NCBI RefSeq assembly: GCF_050947875.1
Contig: NC_134570.1
Span: forward strand, 241,730,584 to 241,794,583
Direction of reading: 5' to 3'
DNA: 64,000 bases
Origin: Dermacentor variabilis
Lineage: Eukaryota > Arthropoda > Arachnida > Ixodida > Ixodidae
The notes under the pieces are model-generated. The model was not told the DNA's origin. It was given only the letters and a program-made list of their open reading frames with translations, and made no database searches. The translations under genes were made by a program, and so were the position numbers. Shown one piece after another: positions 32,480 to 44,284 of the stretch; position 1 is the stretch's first letter; every line of letters starts with the position of its first letter.

Positions 32480-33490
32480 TGCAAATAGAGAAGTCTTACA
32501 GATGAAGAAACCGAAAACTATTCAGATGGAGCTTCGGAAAGCCACTTCCTCATTCCAGAAGGTCACCGAGGTCCATAAATTTGGCCGCGGTGATAGTCTG
32601 TGTTGCTCCTCTGACCAGGAGTGCGTTCAAGAATTCAACTGTTCCGAGTTTGCACCGAATCCGGTGAGCTCGTTTATTCCAGAATACCTTGCTCTTTCGA
32701 AAGGCTTAGTTCGCGGGGTAGACAAGAGCCTGGACTCCTCAGAAGTATTAAACTTGTTTTCAGTCGCGGGTGCTGTTTCTGCATACCGATGTAGCCGAAT
32801 TTTTTAGGGCAACAAGTCACCTACGGAATCGGTGATTGTTACATTCGCGGGAACAGTCCGTCCATCTGAAATCAAGGCATGGCCCCTGATATATAGAGTA
32901 GAGCCACTTTCTCTACGACCACTACGCTGCTTGAAATGTTGGCGTTACGGGCACAGCATCAAAGGCTGCAGATCAGTTGCTCGATGCCGACTTTGCGGAA
33001 GAAAATCATGACAGCACAGTCTGTAAATCTCAGGAAGAGAAATGTCTGTGTAGTGAAGCCCACGCTGCAGACTTGGAGTTGTTCTGCGAAAGAACGAGGA
33101 TTAAAAATACTCGAAGTGGTGGAACGCAGGCGATGCTCACGTAGGGAAGCAGTGACGGAGGTTCAAGGAAGAGCGCATGGCTATGCAGGCGTGACAGCTC
33201 GTCACATGGCTAGCGTAGATGTTTCTGTATCCAAAGCCATGGCAGATGCAGTAGAGAAAGCTACGGCTATGGAACGTCTTGGGACAACTATTTTTGAGTC
33301 CTTGGCACAAATGCTGTCTATTCAGCTAGCACAGTTCATTAGTGCTGCCTCTAACCGGGGTCACGCATCCCAAGTTCTAAATGTAGGTCAAAAGCAAACA
33401 TCGTCGCCCAATCCGTTAGCTAATTCTCCTTGTGCAGGGCCTTCTACTCATGTAGAGCAGACGGAACCACTAACTGACGATAATGAATAG
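32480..33490 (+). pseudogene. LINE E ORF1, gag-like with zinc knuckles
   Basis: TIQMELRKATSSFQKVTEVH and VRGVDKSLDSSEVLNLFSVA (frame ending 32807) lead, after a stop, to PTESVIVTFAGTVRPSEIKA and two knuckles: CLKCWRYGHSIKGC and CRLCGRKSHDSTVC (about 32930-33020). A frameshift sits within the second. A frame from 32936 to 33490 carries the C-terminal part (FESLAQMLSIQLAQFISAAS). Such proteins bind element RNA. The arrangement is typical of I-group elements. Confidence 0.8.
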
Positions 33491-34741
33491 TTCGAGGATG
33501 TAGAAATTGAACTTAAGAGTCTAAAACACTCCAGATCTCCTCCCCTGAAAATTTCCCCTAAGTCCGAAGCTGAAGAATATGTAAAGGAGAATCTCTTCAG
33601 GAAGGACTCCTTAAAAGAGAGTATTTTGGATCAGGATGCTTCCGCGGCCGTTCTGCCTTCAATTGACGTAGGCTCTTTAAAGGCATTGCAGTGGAATTGC
33701 CGCTGGATTGTTTCTGCTACTACAGATTTAGCACATATTGCTTGACAATTTTTCCCCGCCATAATTGTCTTACAAGAAACCTGGCTTTCTAGTGGTCAAG
33801 CATTTTTTCTAAAGAATTACCGATTATTTTGTTTTGCATCGACCTGCCAGAGGTGGTGGCCTTGCTTGCTTGATTTCAACTAAATTTAGTCACAAGGCCA
33901 CGATTTCGTATCAGTGTATGTCTGCTGAATGCGAAATTTTAGCATTAGACATAACACTCCCAGACTGCTCCCCTTTTACCTCAGTTAACTTATATTTCCC
34001 AGCACGAGTATAGAATACCCGATCTCTAGACAGCGCACTAGTTTCCTACAGAAAACGCATAGTACTCGCTGACAACTTTATTTCTCACCATGTGTCTCAG
34101 GGTTTTAAAATTGATGTAGGTGGAAAGCACCTGTGGGACAGGACTCTTTATAATAATCTATTCTGTTTAAAGTCAAAAGTTGCTACGTTTGTTCGCGGCA
34201 GGTCTCAGTCGGCCACAGATCTCACTTTCTGCAGCTCGTCTCTAACTGTATCCTCGTAAAATACTGCAGACTGAGTTACAAAGAGTGATCACCTTCCTAT
34301 TATTCTTGAAATTTATTTCTCTGTGATTTCATTCAGAAGAAAAAATGCCACACTTGTAACCTACTTCAAATTTCAAAAGGACTTGAAGTCTACGAAGCTT
34401 TCCCGAACGGATTTGCAAGAAAAGGTTAGGGCTACGAGCCTCTGTGCAGTTTGAAAACATTCCTCTAAAAATGCAGCTTTTAATTTAAACTCCGGCACAG
34501 GTAAATCTTTCAGTCCGGGGTGGAATTCAGGATGCACGCGCACTCAGCGAAAGCGAAGCTCTGCCTGGAGGAGACTTCTTTGCAACCAGTCTCCAAACAA
34601 TTGGGATGATTACCAATTTATTGCTGAATCCTTCAAGCGTACGATAGCTAAATCCAAAGGTGAGTATGGTATCAATAAATTCACTTATCTGTCTAAATCT
34701 AACAACAAAAAGCCCGCTTTAAATTTTTACGCTCTCAAAAG

Positions 34742-35688
34742 ATGATTCTTATTTCAGAAAATATTAACTCTTTTGTCTGTTCGCCACGTGAATTGTCCGA
34801 ATTGTTGGGAAATATTGGAAAGGGACTAGAAAACAGATTCACTTCAATAGTTCCGCAGAACCTATTGAAACCATTAGTGCTAGAGCAATTTAAGGAAGTC
34901 ACATTACAAGAACTTGCGGATGTTGTTCGCTCTCTGCTTTCTTCAGCGCCAGGTCCAGATGGAGTTACCACAGCCGTGATCAAAATTCTGCATAAATTAT
35001 CCCCACAAGAAATTTTGCCTATGGTAAATTACTCTAAAAATGTCTGTATACCTTCAGAATGGAAAATCGCTAAAGTAATTGCGATACTTAAAAAACGGGG
35101 AGGTGAGCATAATTTAGATAATATGAGGCCAATTTCTCTCACCTCCAATTTGGTTAGACTAATAGACAAAATTTTCAACGGTTGAATTAGAACCGACATT
35201 TCCGAAAACTCAATACTTAGCCCCAGTCAAATCAGCTTTCGATCTGGGTGCTCCATATGGTGTGCGCACGTAGACTTACAACTAGCTCGTCGCCGAAGAG
35301 GACATTCAGCACTAGTGACTCTAGATTTAGCTAAAGCTTATGTTTGTGTGGAGCATGTCGTATTGATAAAGCAATTAGAGAATTACAGGTTTCCGAAATG
35401 CATCATGGCATGGGTTTCAGAATTTTTAAGGAAAAGAGAATTCTGCTGTTTTCAATGCGGATGTTTATTGTCTAGGTATAAGCAGAAACGCGGAGTACTG
35501 CAATGGTCGGTGTTATCTCCAGTTTTATTTATTACATTTTTAAGCTCCATTCCTGTGCTCTAGGACATTCAGGTATACGTATACGTAGGTAGACATCGCT
35601 TTTTTGCATCGAATGATGATCTACAATTGCTTTATAAATCGTTACAAAATTACTTATGCAATCTTGAAACTTGGATAGGGAACACACA
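34742..35688 (+). pseudogene. LINE E reverse transcriptase, N-terminal and palm
   Basis: SSAPGPDGVTTAVIKILHKL, IPSEWKIAKVIAILKKRGG and NMRPISLTSNLVRLIDKIFN are clear RT motifs. After a stop near 35184: VTLDLAKAYVCVEHVVLIKQ (motif A with Asp) and VLQWSVLSPVLFITFLSSIP (motif B, normally QGSVLSP). Motif C is degenerate (FASNDDLQLL near 35600). The endonuclease upstream shows only patches such as LQWNCRW and LQETWLSSG near 33690-33790. LINE B cuts the gene after ETWIGN. Confidence 0.8.
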
Positions 35689-38600
35689 TATTTTATTTAT
35701 TTTATTTATTTATTAAATACTGCAAACACGTGGTCCAAGCAGGGAGGGCGACATATAGTACATACAATGAAAATGAGATTGAAGAAACAAACAGAACCAT
35801 AGAATTACAAGATTAGGAAGTGGATTCAATTATAAAATTGCATTCGGTTACAGTTCGAGTAAAAAGAAAAAAGAGAAAACTTATGTGTTTGTTCTGGCAA
35901 GGTAAGGGGTTAATGCATCATTATGTAGTTCTATGTAGTGTAGGTGGCATGTAGTTCTGGTCGATAACTGCGATAAATGTTCAGATGCGTCAAGGGATAA
36001 ATTGTTGGTGTGAAGTAGTTTAATGAATTCAAGTCTCTGTTTGCTTCTTCTAAGTTCGAGTGGTTCAAGGTTGTTAATTTCCATAAGTTCGGTGGGCGAA
36101 TCCCCCCCCCCCCCCATCTGGAAAATTTGTTAAATACAAATCTGACCGCTTTTCTCTCAATGCTCTCAAGACTATTGATATTAGTTTTCGTGTACGGACC
36201 CCAAACTATGCAAGCGTATTCCAGCTTAGGTCTAATTAGGGAGATGTAGCCTAGCATTTTAACGTTAGATGGGGCTTTCTTAAGTTCTCTCAAGAGGCAT
36301 AGTTTGCTGAAGGCTGAAGAGCAATTGTTAGTTATGTGATCATTCCATGATAGTGCATTGTAAAGGGTCACTCCTATGTATTTATAGCTAGTGACTTCAT
36401 GAAGACGTGCTGGACCTAACTTATATGTATAAATCAGGGGTGACTTCTCATGTGTCATTCGCAGTAGTACGCTTTTATCTGTATTTAGTGTCATTCCGCA
36501 GCACCTGCACCGTGCAAGAATATTATTTAAACTACAACATAAACTAATTTGATCACGGAGAGAAAGAATATCTTTAAAGAACACACGATCATCGGCAAAT
36601 AACCGAATCTGTGCACCACCTTCAACCATGTTAACAATATCATTAATATATAGAACAAAAAGAAGAGGATTGGGCACACTGCCCTGGGAACACTCGATGT
36701 TACCGGAAGGCAGCCCAATTTCTCGCCATTTATCTCAACGAATTGTTTCCGGTTAGACAAATAAGCAGAAACCGAAGAGATAAATATCTACGGGATTCCT
36801 GCAATTTCAAATCTAAGAATTAATTTATAATGTATGACCGTATCGAACGCCTTACGGAAGTCAAGGAAAATTATGTCTATTTGTCCATTCTTGTCAAGGG
36901 TTGATGCAAAGGAATGAACTACAGTGACCAGCTATGTGACAGTCGAATACCCTCTTTTGAACCCATGCTGAAAGACAGTTAAAATTGAATGCTTTTCTAC
37001 ATATGTGGTTATGCTTTTTGCTATGATATGTTCGATGAGTTTGCAGCGCGATGACGTTAAAGAAATAGGACGGTAATTTTTTACAAGTAGACTGCCTCCC
37101 TTTTTATGAATTGCTGCTATTCGGGCTGTACTCCAATCACATGGCAATTCAGACGACAATAGTGAAGCATGGAATATTATAACAAGAAACTTTGATAAGG
37201 TTACAGCATATCTATGGAGAAACAAATTAGGGATATTATCAGACCCACTTCAACATTTTGGTTTCGGGTTCTGTGCCACAGAGAGTACACCAGCATACGA
37301 TATAAAATTCACATCAAACGGTTGGTACACTGGGCAGTCACTTGAAGAATCACTGTGATTCGAGAAGACACTGTGAAAAAAACATATTAAAGTGATATGA
37401 GCTAGTTCAACCTTCTCCGTAACCATCTGTCCATTTATTGTCATTTGGAATATTGCTTCCTTCTTCTCGGCAATGTAGTTCCAAAGTTTACTTGGATGGT
37501 CTGTAATAAAATTCGGCAGAGATGAGTTAAAATAATAATCATTTGATCTACGCACGGCAAGTCCAAGCTTGTCTTGTACTTCAGATAATGAGTTTGGCGG
37601 CGTAGGGGCCTTTTTTAATCTCTTAATTTTGCGTTTCATATGAATGATGTTGCGATTGAACCATGGTGTTTGCTTGTGAACTTGTTTTTTTTTTATTTTG
37701 TACCAATTTATCGAAGCAAGAATAACACATGTCCTTAAAGCGAGTCCAAAGTAAGTTAACATTTTTTTCGTCAAAATCAGTTAGAGAATTTTCCAAGTAA
37801 CCAATAACGCATGCGTCGCTCGCGCGAGAATAATCTTTGACAAAATGGACAGATTATTTTTTTTTTAGTTTTATCGCAGGAAACAGGCTGTAAGCAAACA
37901 CAAACGAGATAGTGGTCAGATAGCCCCTGCTCGATCACCATCGTGAATTCAGCGAATTTCCGAGCTAAGAAAACAAGATCCAGAACTGAAGCTGAAGAAC
38001 GCTGCACACGTGTCGGCTCAGTAACAACTTGTCTGAGATCATGTGTTAACATGTCATCAAAGAGTACATTAATATCTTGACTGTGATGTGGCCCAGGCTG
38101 AAGGCGCGTCCAGTCTACACCCGGCGAATTAAAATCACCTAGTAGGATAATCTTACTGTGTAAATATTTATTCATACAAGACCGTAATTCACGCAAAAAT
38201 TTAGGTGGGGAGTCAGGAGGTCTGTAGATTGCGAATATAACGAGGGTATAACCCCAAAGAGATATTTTGTGCACAAACATTCCATCGTAGGTATTATGTC
38301 CAGAACGACAGCCTCTATCGGATCTTTAATTAAGACCGCCACACCTCCTCCCCTAGAACACATATCCACTCAATAAACACTATAGGAGGGGGAAAAGATG
38401 TCTTGGCCATTAATATCCTCGGGAAGCCATGTTTCGGTAATAACAGTAATGTGAGGGCCATGTTGAAGCAACAGGATTTCTAAGAAATCTGCTTTGTTTA
38501 CAATACTTCTAGCATTAATACTTAATAATAGTAGTTGCTTATTTCTTCAAGGTTCATTGTTTCGCGACTGTGTTTGCCAAGAGCGACTACCTGCAACGTG

Positions 38601-38965
38601 TTTGTTTTGCGATTCGTCCCAGAAGGAAACGTGCCTGCCCGCTTGTCGCGTATAAGCGACGCCGTCCTTTCTTGAAGTTCATCGCTTCTTCCCAGAGAAT
38701 CTTGCGCTCCTTTAAGGTAGATTGCGAGTAGTCGTTCTGGATAAAAATACTGGTTCCCTTCAGTTTTCTTTTGAGCATTTTGCAGTATTTCTTTCTTTTC
38801 ATTAAAACTGTGAAGATACAGAATTACCGGTCGCTTATCACCTTGCTATCCTAATCTGTGAATCCGACCGACAGAATCACACGGTACATTCAATTTTCCA
38901 TTAAATACATCATTAATAACTTTATCTTTGAGTGCGTTTTGTGTCTCATTTGGAATTTCAGGTAT
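35689..38965 (-). mobile_element. CR1-like LINE B nested in LINE E
   Basis: Opposite to its host. It contains the C-terminal part of ORF1 (IFIQNDYSQSTLKERKILWE near 38745-38690), an endonuclease, RT and 3' UTR ending GCAGTATT with a (TAAA)n-type tail at 35716-35689. The 5' end is truncated within ORF1 near 38965, so the 2A region is not present. Several frame breaks, but all major ORF2 domains are recognisable. Confidence 0.88.
36000..38380 (-). pseudogene. LINE B ORF2 (endonuclease and RT)
   Basis: Endonuclease: CSRGGGVAVLIKDPIEAVVL (from 38360), IYRPPDSPPKFLRELRS, LLGDFNSPGVDWTRL, SVLDLVFLARK and QGLSDHYLVCV. RT: KQTPWFNRNIIHMKRKIKRL, KLWNYIAEKKEA, WSTARIAAIHKKGGSLL, NYRPISLTSSRCKLIEHIIA, QHGFKRGYSTVT, then LLFVLYINDIV and RLFADDRVFF (FADD near 36590), then VRPKLEYACIVWGPYT and ERKAVRFVFNKFSRW. 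Breaks lie near 37777, 37240, 36920-36700 and at a C-run near 36105. Confidence 0.88.
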
Positions 38966-40420
38966 CTGGAATTTCATGTTCTGAACGTCACTAAAATTGC
39001 ACTTCTTCTCTTTCCTTTAGAAGTTCCCGTTCACATTTCCCTCGTGTATCGCCAAGAGTTAATTCCCCAGGTGGATACTCTTAAATAACTGGGAATCATG
39101 TATGATGGGACACCAAACTGGGAAACCCACGCTGAAAAAGTCGCGTCTAAGGCAACTCGTGCCGTGGGATGGTTGCGTAAGATCAGGAACCGACGATATG
39201 GGTTGCGAGGACATAAATTAATTATGATATATAAAATGTATGTCCGACCCATCATGGAATTTGTATGTGTCTTGTTTTCCGGCAGCCCAGCTTATAAATG
39301 CAGCCTCTGGTCTTATTAGAAAGGGAAGCTCTGCGATTGTGCCTTGGACTCCCTAAGTTTGTTGCAAACACCGTTTTTATATGGCAGCGTGAATACCATG
39401 TTTAAAAAGTAGATTCAGGATCCTCATAGTCCAAACGTGCCTAAAAATATACTGTTCTCCTCAAGGAAAATCGATGTATGTTTTCATCAAGGCCCCTAGT
39501 TCATCTTTTAATAATCTTTGGCCGTGACTACGCTCACCTCGGAATGTATCTGTACAGGCACAGCTAAAACCATTGAATGTACAAATACAACGTATTATAC
39601 CAACTGGTCAAACCAAGATAAGTCTCCAGATAGAACTTGACGACAGTGTCCCCTCAAATGCTAAACTAAAGCCATACCGATATTTAAATGACCAATTGCT
39701 ACATTGCCTTTCTAACCTGGAAACAAGCAAGACAATAGCCGCTGATACTTCACTCTCTGAAGAGAAGGCTGGCGTCGGCATTTTCACTCCTTCTCTCTGT
39801 TGGTCCTTTTCTATACACCTTCCAGATTACACGCCTATTTTCATAGCAGAATTATTGGCTATTGTTCTAGCGTCGCGCAAACTTCCTTCTAATCAATCGT
39901 CAGCTGTCGTAGTTAGAGGCTCTCTAACGATATGTGCGTCGCTTTCCACGGCAACGAATACACCTATCTTAAGTATGTTTGAAAATTTAGTCCCTACAAC
40001 TTTACAAAACTTAATCTGCTGTGGGTTCCTGGGCACCACGGTTTATACTTAAATGTAATGGGAGATGTATTAGCCAGAACGTCTCTAAATTGACCTTTGA
40101 TTCCTGTTTTACGCGATGCAGCTTACATCACTGCATCGAGGTACAAAAAATTTTGTTTGCAAAATGGTGTAAGTAAATTATCGCCGATACCATCTCAAGA
40201 CTTTCAGCATCTCGGTTTTCGCTGGAATAAACGGTGGTGTCTTTCTCGGCATTTGGAAGTTACATACACCAGACTATGCTGTCGCATCCCGCAATTGAAG
40301 TTTTGTTAACATAGAGCTGGTCTGACGATGTCCCATCTATGCCACAATTGTAAGGAAATTGAATCAATAGACCACTACTTTTTATCATGTAGATGATACT
40401 CACACCAGAGAAAAATATTA
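38966..40420 (+). pseudogene. LINE E RT thumb, RNase H and Cys/His tail
   Basis: LGIMYDGTPNWETHAEKVAS and ATRAVGWLRKIRNRRYGLRG are the post-palm region. RNase H: EKAGVGIFTPSLCWSFSIHL, then IFIAELLAIVLASRKLP (Glu), with the third Asp replaced around RGSLTICASLST, and LLWVPGHHGLYLNVMGDVLA in another frame near 40010-40070. The tail is SHLCHNCKEIESIDHYFLSC near 40330-40390 (CxxC...H...C). Many stops. Confidence 0.8.
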
Positions 40421-40889
40421 CGCGAAGCTCCACTCTGCAGAATTGGATTAGGGTTAAGCATGCCAGTATCATCATCATTTGGGGCCTCGACACTGGTGCT
40501 GTTGTCACGGAAACGCTCACCCTCTTCTCCGCCCCTTTTCATTACCCCTTCCACCTTCCTTTTTGCTCGTTCTGAGCTGCGCTACAACCCTAAAAAAGTG
40601 ATGACATAGCAACTCGCCCAAGAAGAAGCTATACGCTTTTGTTGCACAGTATTTGATTATTCAACTGAAACAAAACGATTTCCCTGCTAATGATTGTATA
40701 TTCTAAATATCACATCTGCATTCATTTCACCTAAATTGGTTTCTCTAAATTCTTTATTAGCATTAATTTCCCCTTGATTCTACCCTATTTTAACATCCAC
40801 CTTTGAGTTATTCAGACTGCTCGATCGCATACTAGTCTAGTTATTGCATCATCTCCTTTTTTGTATTTCTTTTACTTTGCGTTTATCGT

Positions 40890-41420
40890 CTTGAGAGAGA
40901 GAGAATGAAACCTTTATTTGGAGTAGTGACTTGTCAGTCGAGGTGGGAGGGTCCCTTATTCCAGGAACCCTCTGGCTTGGATCGCCCTCCGGGCCCAGGC
41001 GACGAGTTCGCGCTGGTCGACCAGGTCCGGCTTGGAGGTCGCGTTTCAGCGAGGAGGTTTGGGTCTGCGTCTGCTGCTACTGGTTGTGTCGCGGTCATGC
41101 TTGCTCGGCTTTTCTTGCATCGCAGTAGGAGGTGCGCCAGGGTGTCTGGCACCTTGCAGTGTGGACAGGTGTAGCTGTATAGCGTGGGGTGGAGATGATG
41201 CAGTAAACTTCCGTGGGTAAAGGTAGCCTGTAGTCGGTGCCTTCGTTTCTCGTTAGTTTTGGATGTGGTCCAAGCCGATAGTGCTGCAGTAATGCTTGAT
41301 AATTTAGCGGTATAGTTTCCGTTTCCTCCGCTGATTTGGGTGGGTGGGACATGTTTAGAATCTCGTGCGGGGAGGTCCAGTTGCGAGGGCCGTGGTGTGC
41401 GCCGCTTCATTCCCCTCGAG
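40890..41420 (-). mobile_element. RNase H-type LINE F, 3' fragment
   Basis: Minus-strand frame 41410-40934: LHHLHPTLYSYTCPHCKVPD then TLAHLLLRCKKSRA (Cys/His tail). A frame change leads to LVDQRELVAWARRAIQARGF and the stop near 40958, the usual WARRA-type C-terminus. The tail at 40892-40905 is (CT)n preceded by CCAAATAAAGG. It is 5' truncated; sequence up to about 41520 may still belong to it. An (ATC)n tract follows at 41532-41553. Confidence 0.8.
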
Positions 41421-41770
41421 TCCCTCGTGTACCCCGGAACCTACGTCTTCAAATGGGAATTTCCTTCATCTACCCCCTGCCGCCCAATTCTTTGCCTGTC
41501 CCCCTTGGTGGGTGCGAGCCATGGCAGAGTGTCATCATCATCATCATCATCATCTGCATGTGTTTTACATTTGCCAAGAATGAGGCCCGTGTTATGAATG
41601 ACGAGCACTAAACTTTTCAAGTGTGCAGGATGTGAATATAGGGTTTTTGCGCAAGATTGCTTATACAGGTATTTCAGAGCTACAAGCGTATTTTACGAAC
41701 CGCGCAGGAAGTGTACCTATATCCTTAATGAGTGCCACACAGTTGAAATATGCACCTCAATGCTTATTTT

Positions 41771-41798
41771 AAATCTGGGGTTTTACGTGCCAAAACTA
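41771..41798 (-). mobile_element. Ruka SINE 3' fragment
   Basis: TGGGGTTTTACGTGCCAAAA is the reverse complement of the segment just before the Ruka tail (compare 5763-5784). Only about 28 bp remain. Confidence 0.6.
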
Positions 41799-41987
41799 CA
41801 ATAACAGTGTGTCTACTAAATTTCAAGACTGTCAACACTGTAAGATAACCGGTGGAGCCACCAAGCGGGTATTGTGTGTAGCTTTCAGTGCTGAGTGCGT
41901 TGCGCATTGTGTGATTAACTCACAAATTTATCTTCTGAATTTTGCGAGTTACGGTGATTTCAGTGAACTGTGTTTTGTTCGTTCGTC

Positions 41988-42985
41988 ATGGATAGTAAAA
42001 TGGAGCAGAGCGTCTCCATGAAGTTTCGCGTAAAACTTGGAAAAACTGCCACGGACATGATTCAAACAGCCTGCAGCAATGATGCTCTTCCTCGAGCGAA
42101 CATTTTTGTACGGCATCGTCGATTCCGTGAGGGTCGGGAGGTGGTCACCGACCACCTGACCGTCCGGTAACCTTTCGAACAGACGAGAAAGGGGGGGGGG
42201 GGGTAAAGCTGGCTGAAAATTGTTGTCAGTCCCTCAGGATGATTGCGGAAGACGAACATTGCAGAGGATACTGTTCGGAAGATCGTGGAACAAGATCCAC
42301 AGAAGAGTAAGATTTGCTCCAGATTTGTGCCCCATAGTCTGACAGCAGAGAAAAAAGAAGACCAGGTCTCTTCGTGTCGGGAGTGGATCCAACTGACTGA
42401 AGATGATCCAAAATGGTTTAAGAAAATCATAACTGGCGATGAAACTCTCTTATACGCGTACGATCCTGCCACAAATAGACAATCAGCAGCATGGATGGGG
42501 AAAAATTCCCCACGACCAAAAAAACTCCGCATCCAGAAGTCGCGTCTGAAGACAATGCTAGTGGTGGTTTTCGACTGGCAAGGCGTTGTGCACAAAGAAT
42601 TCATGCTACAATGTACGGAGACATTTTAGCACGCTTAGTGCAGAGAATGCAACCGGTTCGTCTGGAAATGGTTCATTCAGGTGACTGGGTCTTGTTGCAC
42701 GATAATGCATCGTGCCACAGAGCCATTGAAGTACAGACGTTATTGGCAAAAAAAACCAGGTGACTTGTTTCAAACATCCGCTATGCTCACCTGACCTGGC
42801 CCCAGCATACCAATACCAAGTGCCTGGTATTCCGGTAAGCGCAGGCGAGCAGGGCGTTTCGACGGAACGGTGGAGGCATAAACTCAAGCTGATGAAGGAA
42901 CTTTAGCTGAGACGTACGTGAGCGGCCTGATCGGTCTGCACGGTCCAGCCACCTGCTGGCGCTTAGCTTAACCACCCAAACAAAG
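41988..42985 (+). pseudogene. mariner transposase, broken
   Basis: The N-terminus MDSKMEQSVSMKFRVKLGKT and RRFREGREVVTDH (41988-42165) is the mariner HTH region. A G-run near 42190 breaks the frame. From 42243 the catalytic domain reads WIQLTEDDPKWFKKIITGDE (first Asp), SAAWMGKNSPRPKKLRIQKS and TMLVVVFDWQGVVHKEF. A further shift leads to LLHDNASCHRAIEVQTLL (second Asp near 42700) and HPLCSPDLAPAY, where the third catalytic Asp expected after APA is missing. No terminal inverted repeats were identified. It is unrelated in sequence to the DD41D element at 20082. Confidence 0.85.
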
Positions 42986-43380
42986 CGCTAATATTGTTTT
43001 AACCAAGTGTAAAACATTTTAAACATTTAGAAAAACAACGAGTTAACGAATACACTCCTGCGAAAAATTTACACCAGCAGCAAAGAGGAATACATTTCGT
43101 TACAGCTACTGTGTGTGGTTGAGCTCTGTGCCACCATGTGGCTGCACCATGCAGACCATTCACATTTGCGTTTCTGCTCATCCAGTGAAACGGCACGGGC
43201 AAATGGCTAGGCCATAGAATAAAGAACCAACTTTAGAAAAGGGAAACTGCACCTTCCGCAGTGGTACGAAAATAAGCAGCGGCAGCGCATGGAACTTACC
43301 TAAGTGGACGCCAGATGGCGCTGCTTAACCCGAAAGCGGAAGTCTGTTTCTTTAGAGGAAAATTCAATATGGCTGATTTT
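42986..43380. other. No recognised gene
   Basis: Mixed DNA; no motif recognised. The last ten bases and the segment after 44030 are the duplication made by the MITE. Confidence 0.4.
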
Positions 43381-43390
43381 TGCCGGTAGC

Positions 43391-44030
43391 CATGGAGGAA
43401 GGAAACTAAGGAGAGGCCCTACCCCCTCCGCGCGCTACGAGAAAAGTGTGGAGGAAATGACGTAGTAGGTTCTCCTCTTTTTTGCTAAATTTTTATTTCT
43501 TTGCCGTGGTGGCCACGCCTTTCGGGCCACAATCGCGGCTTTGTTATGGTTCTGTGCGCTCACACGTGTTGCTCTGTAGGTTTCGTACCGTGGCAAAGGC
43601 GCCGTGCGGGTAGGTTCACGTTGGTCTCCGTGTTTTGTTGCGCTGCGTTAGCTGGACCGTGCTCTCCCGGATTTTGCTGTGGCCAGGCGGGACACGAGGG
43701 ACTAAAGTTCGTGAAATGAACGCGCATGCAACGCTGTACGCAATATACCGCACCACGGCAATGGCAACGGACGAAGGAATATCCGCAGGAAATATTGCCC
43801 TCTTTGGTGGAATCATGCTAACGAGCTAATGATTGTTTAGTATTGCTGCGGAGCGCGCGGGTCCGAGCACCACGGTTGCGCGCAGCGCGGCGTGGTTTCG
43901 CGAGAAATGTAAACAAGAGAGGAGAGCTGGCCCGATAGGCGGAGCAACGCCATGAGCAACGCCAACTTCCGGCTTCACTTTAGCTTCACAAAAAGTGACG
44001 TCAGGGCCTCTCCTTAGTTTCCTTCCTCCG
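43391..44030. mobile_element. MITE-like element, perfect 27-bp TIR, 10-bp TSD
   Basis: A perfect 27-bp inverted repeat lies at 43394-43420 and 44003-44029 (starting GGAGGAAGGAAACTAAGGAG). A perfect 10-bp duplication TGCCGGTAGC flanks the element (43381-43390 and 44031-44040). The duplication length suggests a Mutator-like (MULE) or similar superfamily. The interior is GC-rich, includes a (G/C)-rich stretch at 43840-43930, and has a short frame at 43635-43829 without a recognised domain. Non-autonomous. Confidence 0.85.
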
Positions 44031-44083
44031 TGCCGGTAGCTTGCGCTGGTAGCGTCAACATTACTAGATTCGTAGCGTAGCGT

Positions 44084-44277
44084 ACGAGGTCGCGGGATCG
44101 AATCCCGGCCACGGCGGCCCCATTTCAATCGGAGCGAAATGCGAAAACAACCGTGTACTTAGATTTAGGTGCACGTTAAAGAACCCCAGGTGGTCGAAAT
44201 TTCCGGAGTCCTCCACTACGGCGTGCCTCATAATCAGAAAGTGGTTTCGGCACGTGAAACCCCATAATTTTTTTTTT
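44084..44277 (+). mobile_element. Ruka SINE, 5' truncated
   Basis: Starts in the B-box region (ACGAGGTCGCGGGATCGAAT) and runs to CCCATAATTTTTTTTT. It differs from the copy at 5558 by scattered substitutions. It ends exactly where the 3' side of the Penelope-like element at 44279 begins and is 43 bp from the MITE. No duplication was found. Confidence 0.85.
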
Positions 44278-44284
44278 AATTGAG

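Larger units (their letters stand above)
32358..40640 (+). mobile_element. I-group LINE E, near complete, split by LINE B
   Basis: Order on the plus strand: gag-like ORF1 with zinc knuckles (32480-33490), ORF2 endonuclease (33670-34300, heavily broken), RT (34740-35688), the LINE B insertion (35689-38965), then RT thumb, RNase H and a Cys/His tail (38966-40400) and the 3' UTR. Continuity across the insertion is seen from NYLCNLETWIGN on the left to HVLNVTKIALLLFP and QELIPQVDTLK on the right. Its many stops make it one of the older elements in the window. LINE G may be a relative. Confidence 0.85.
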
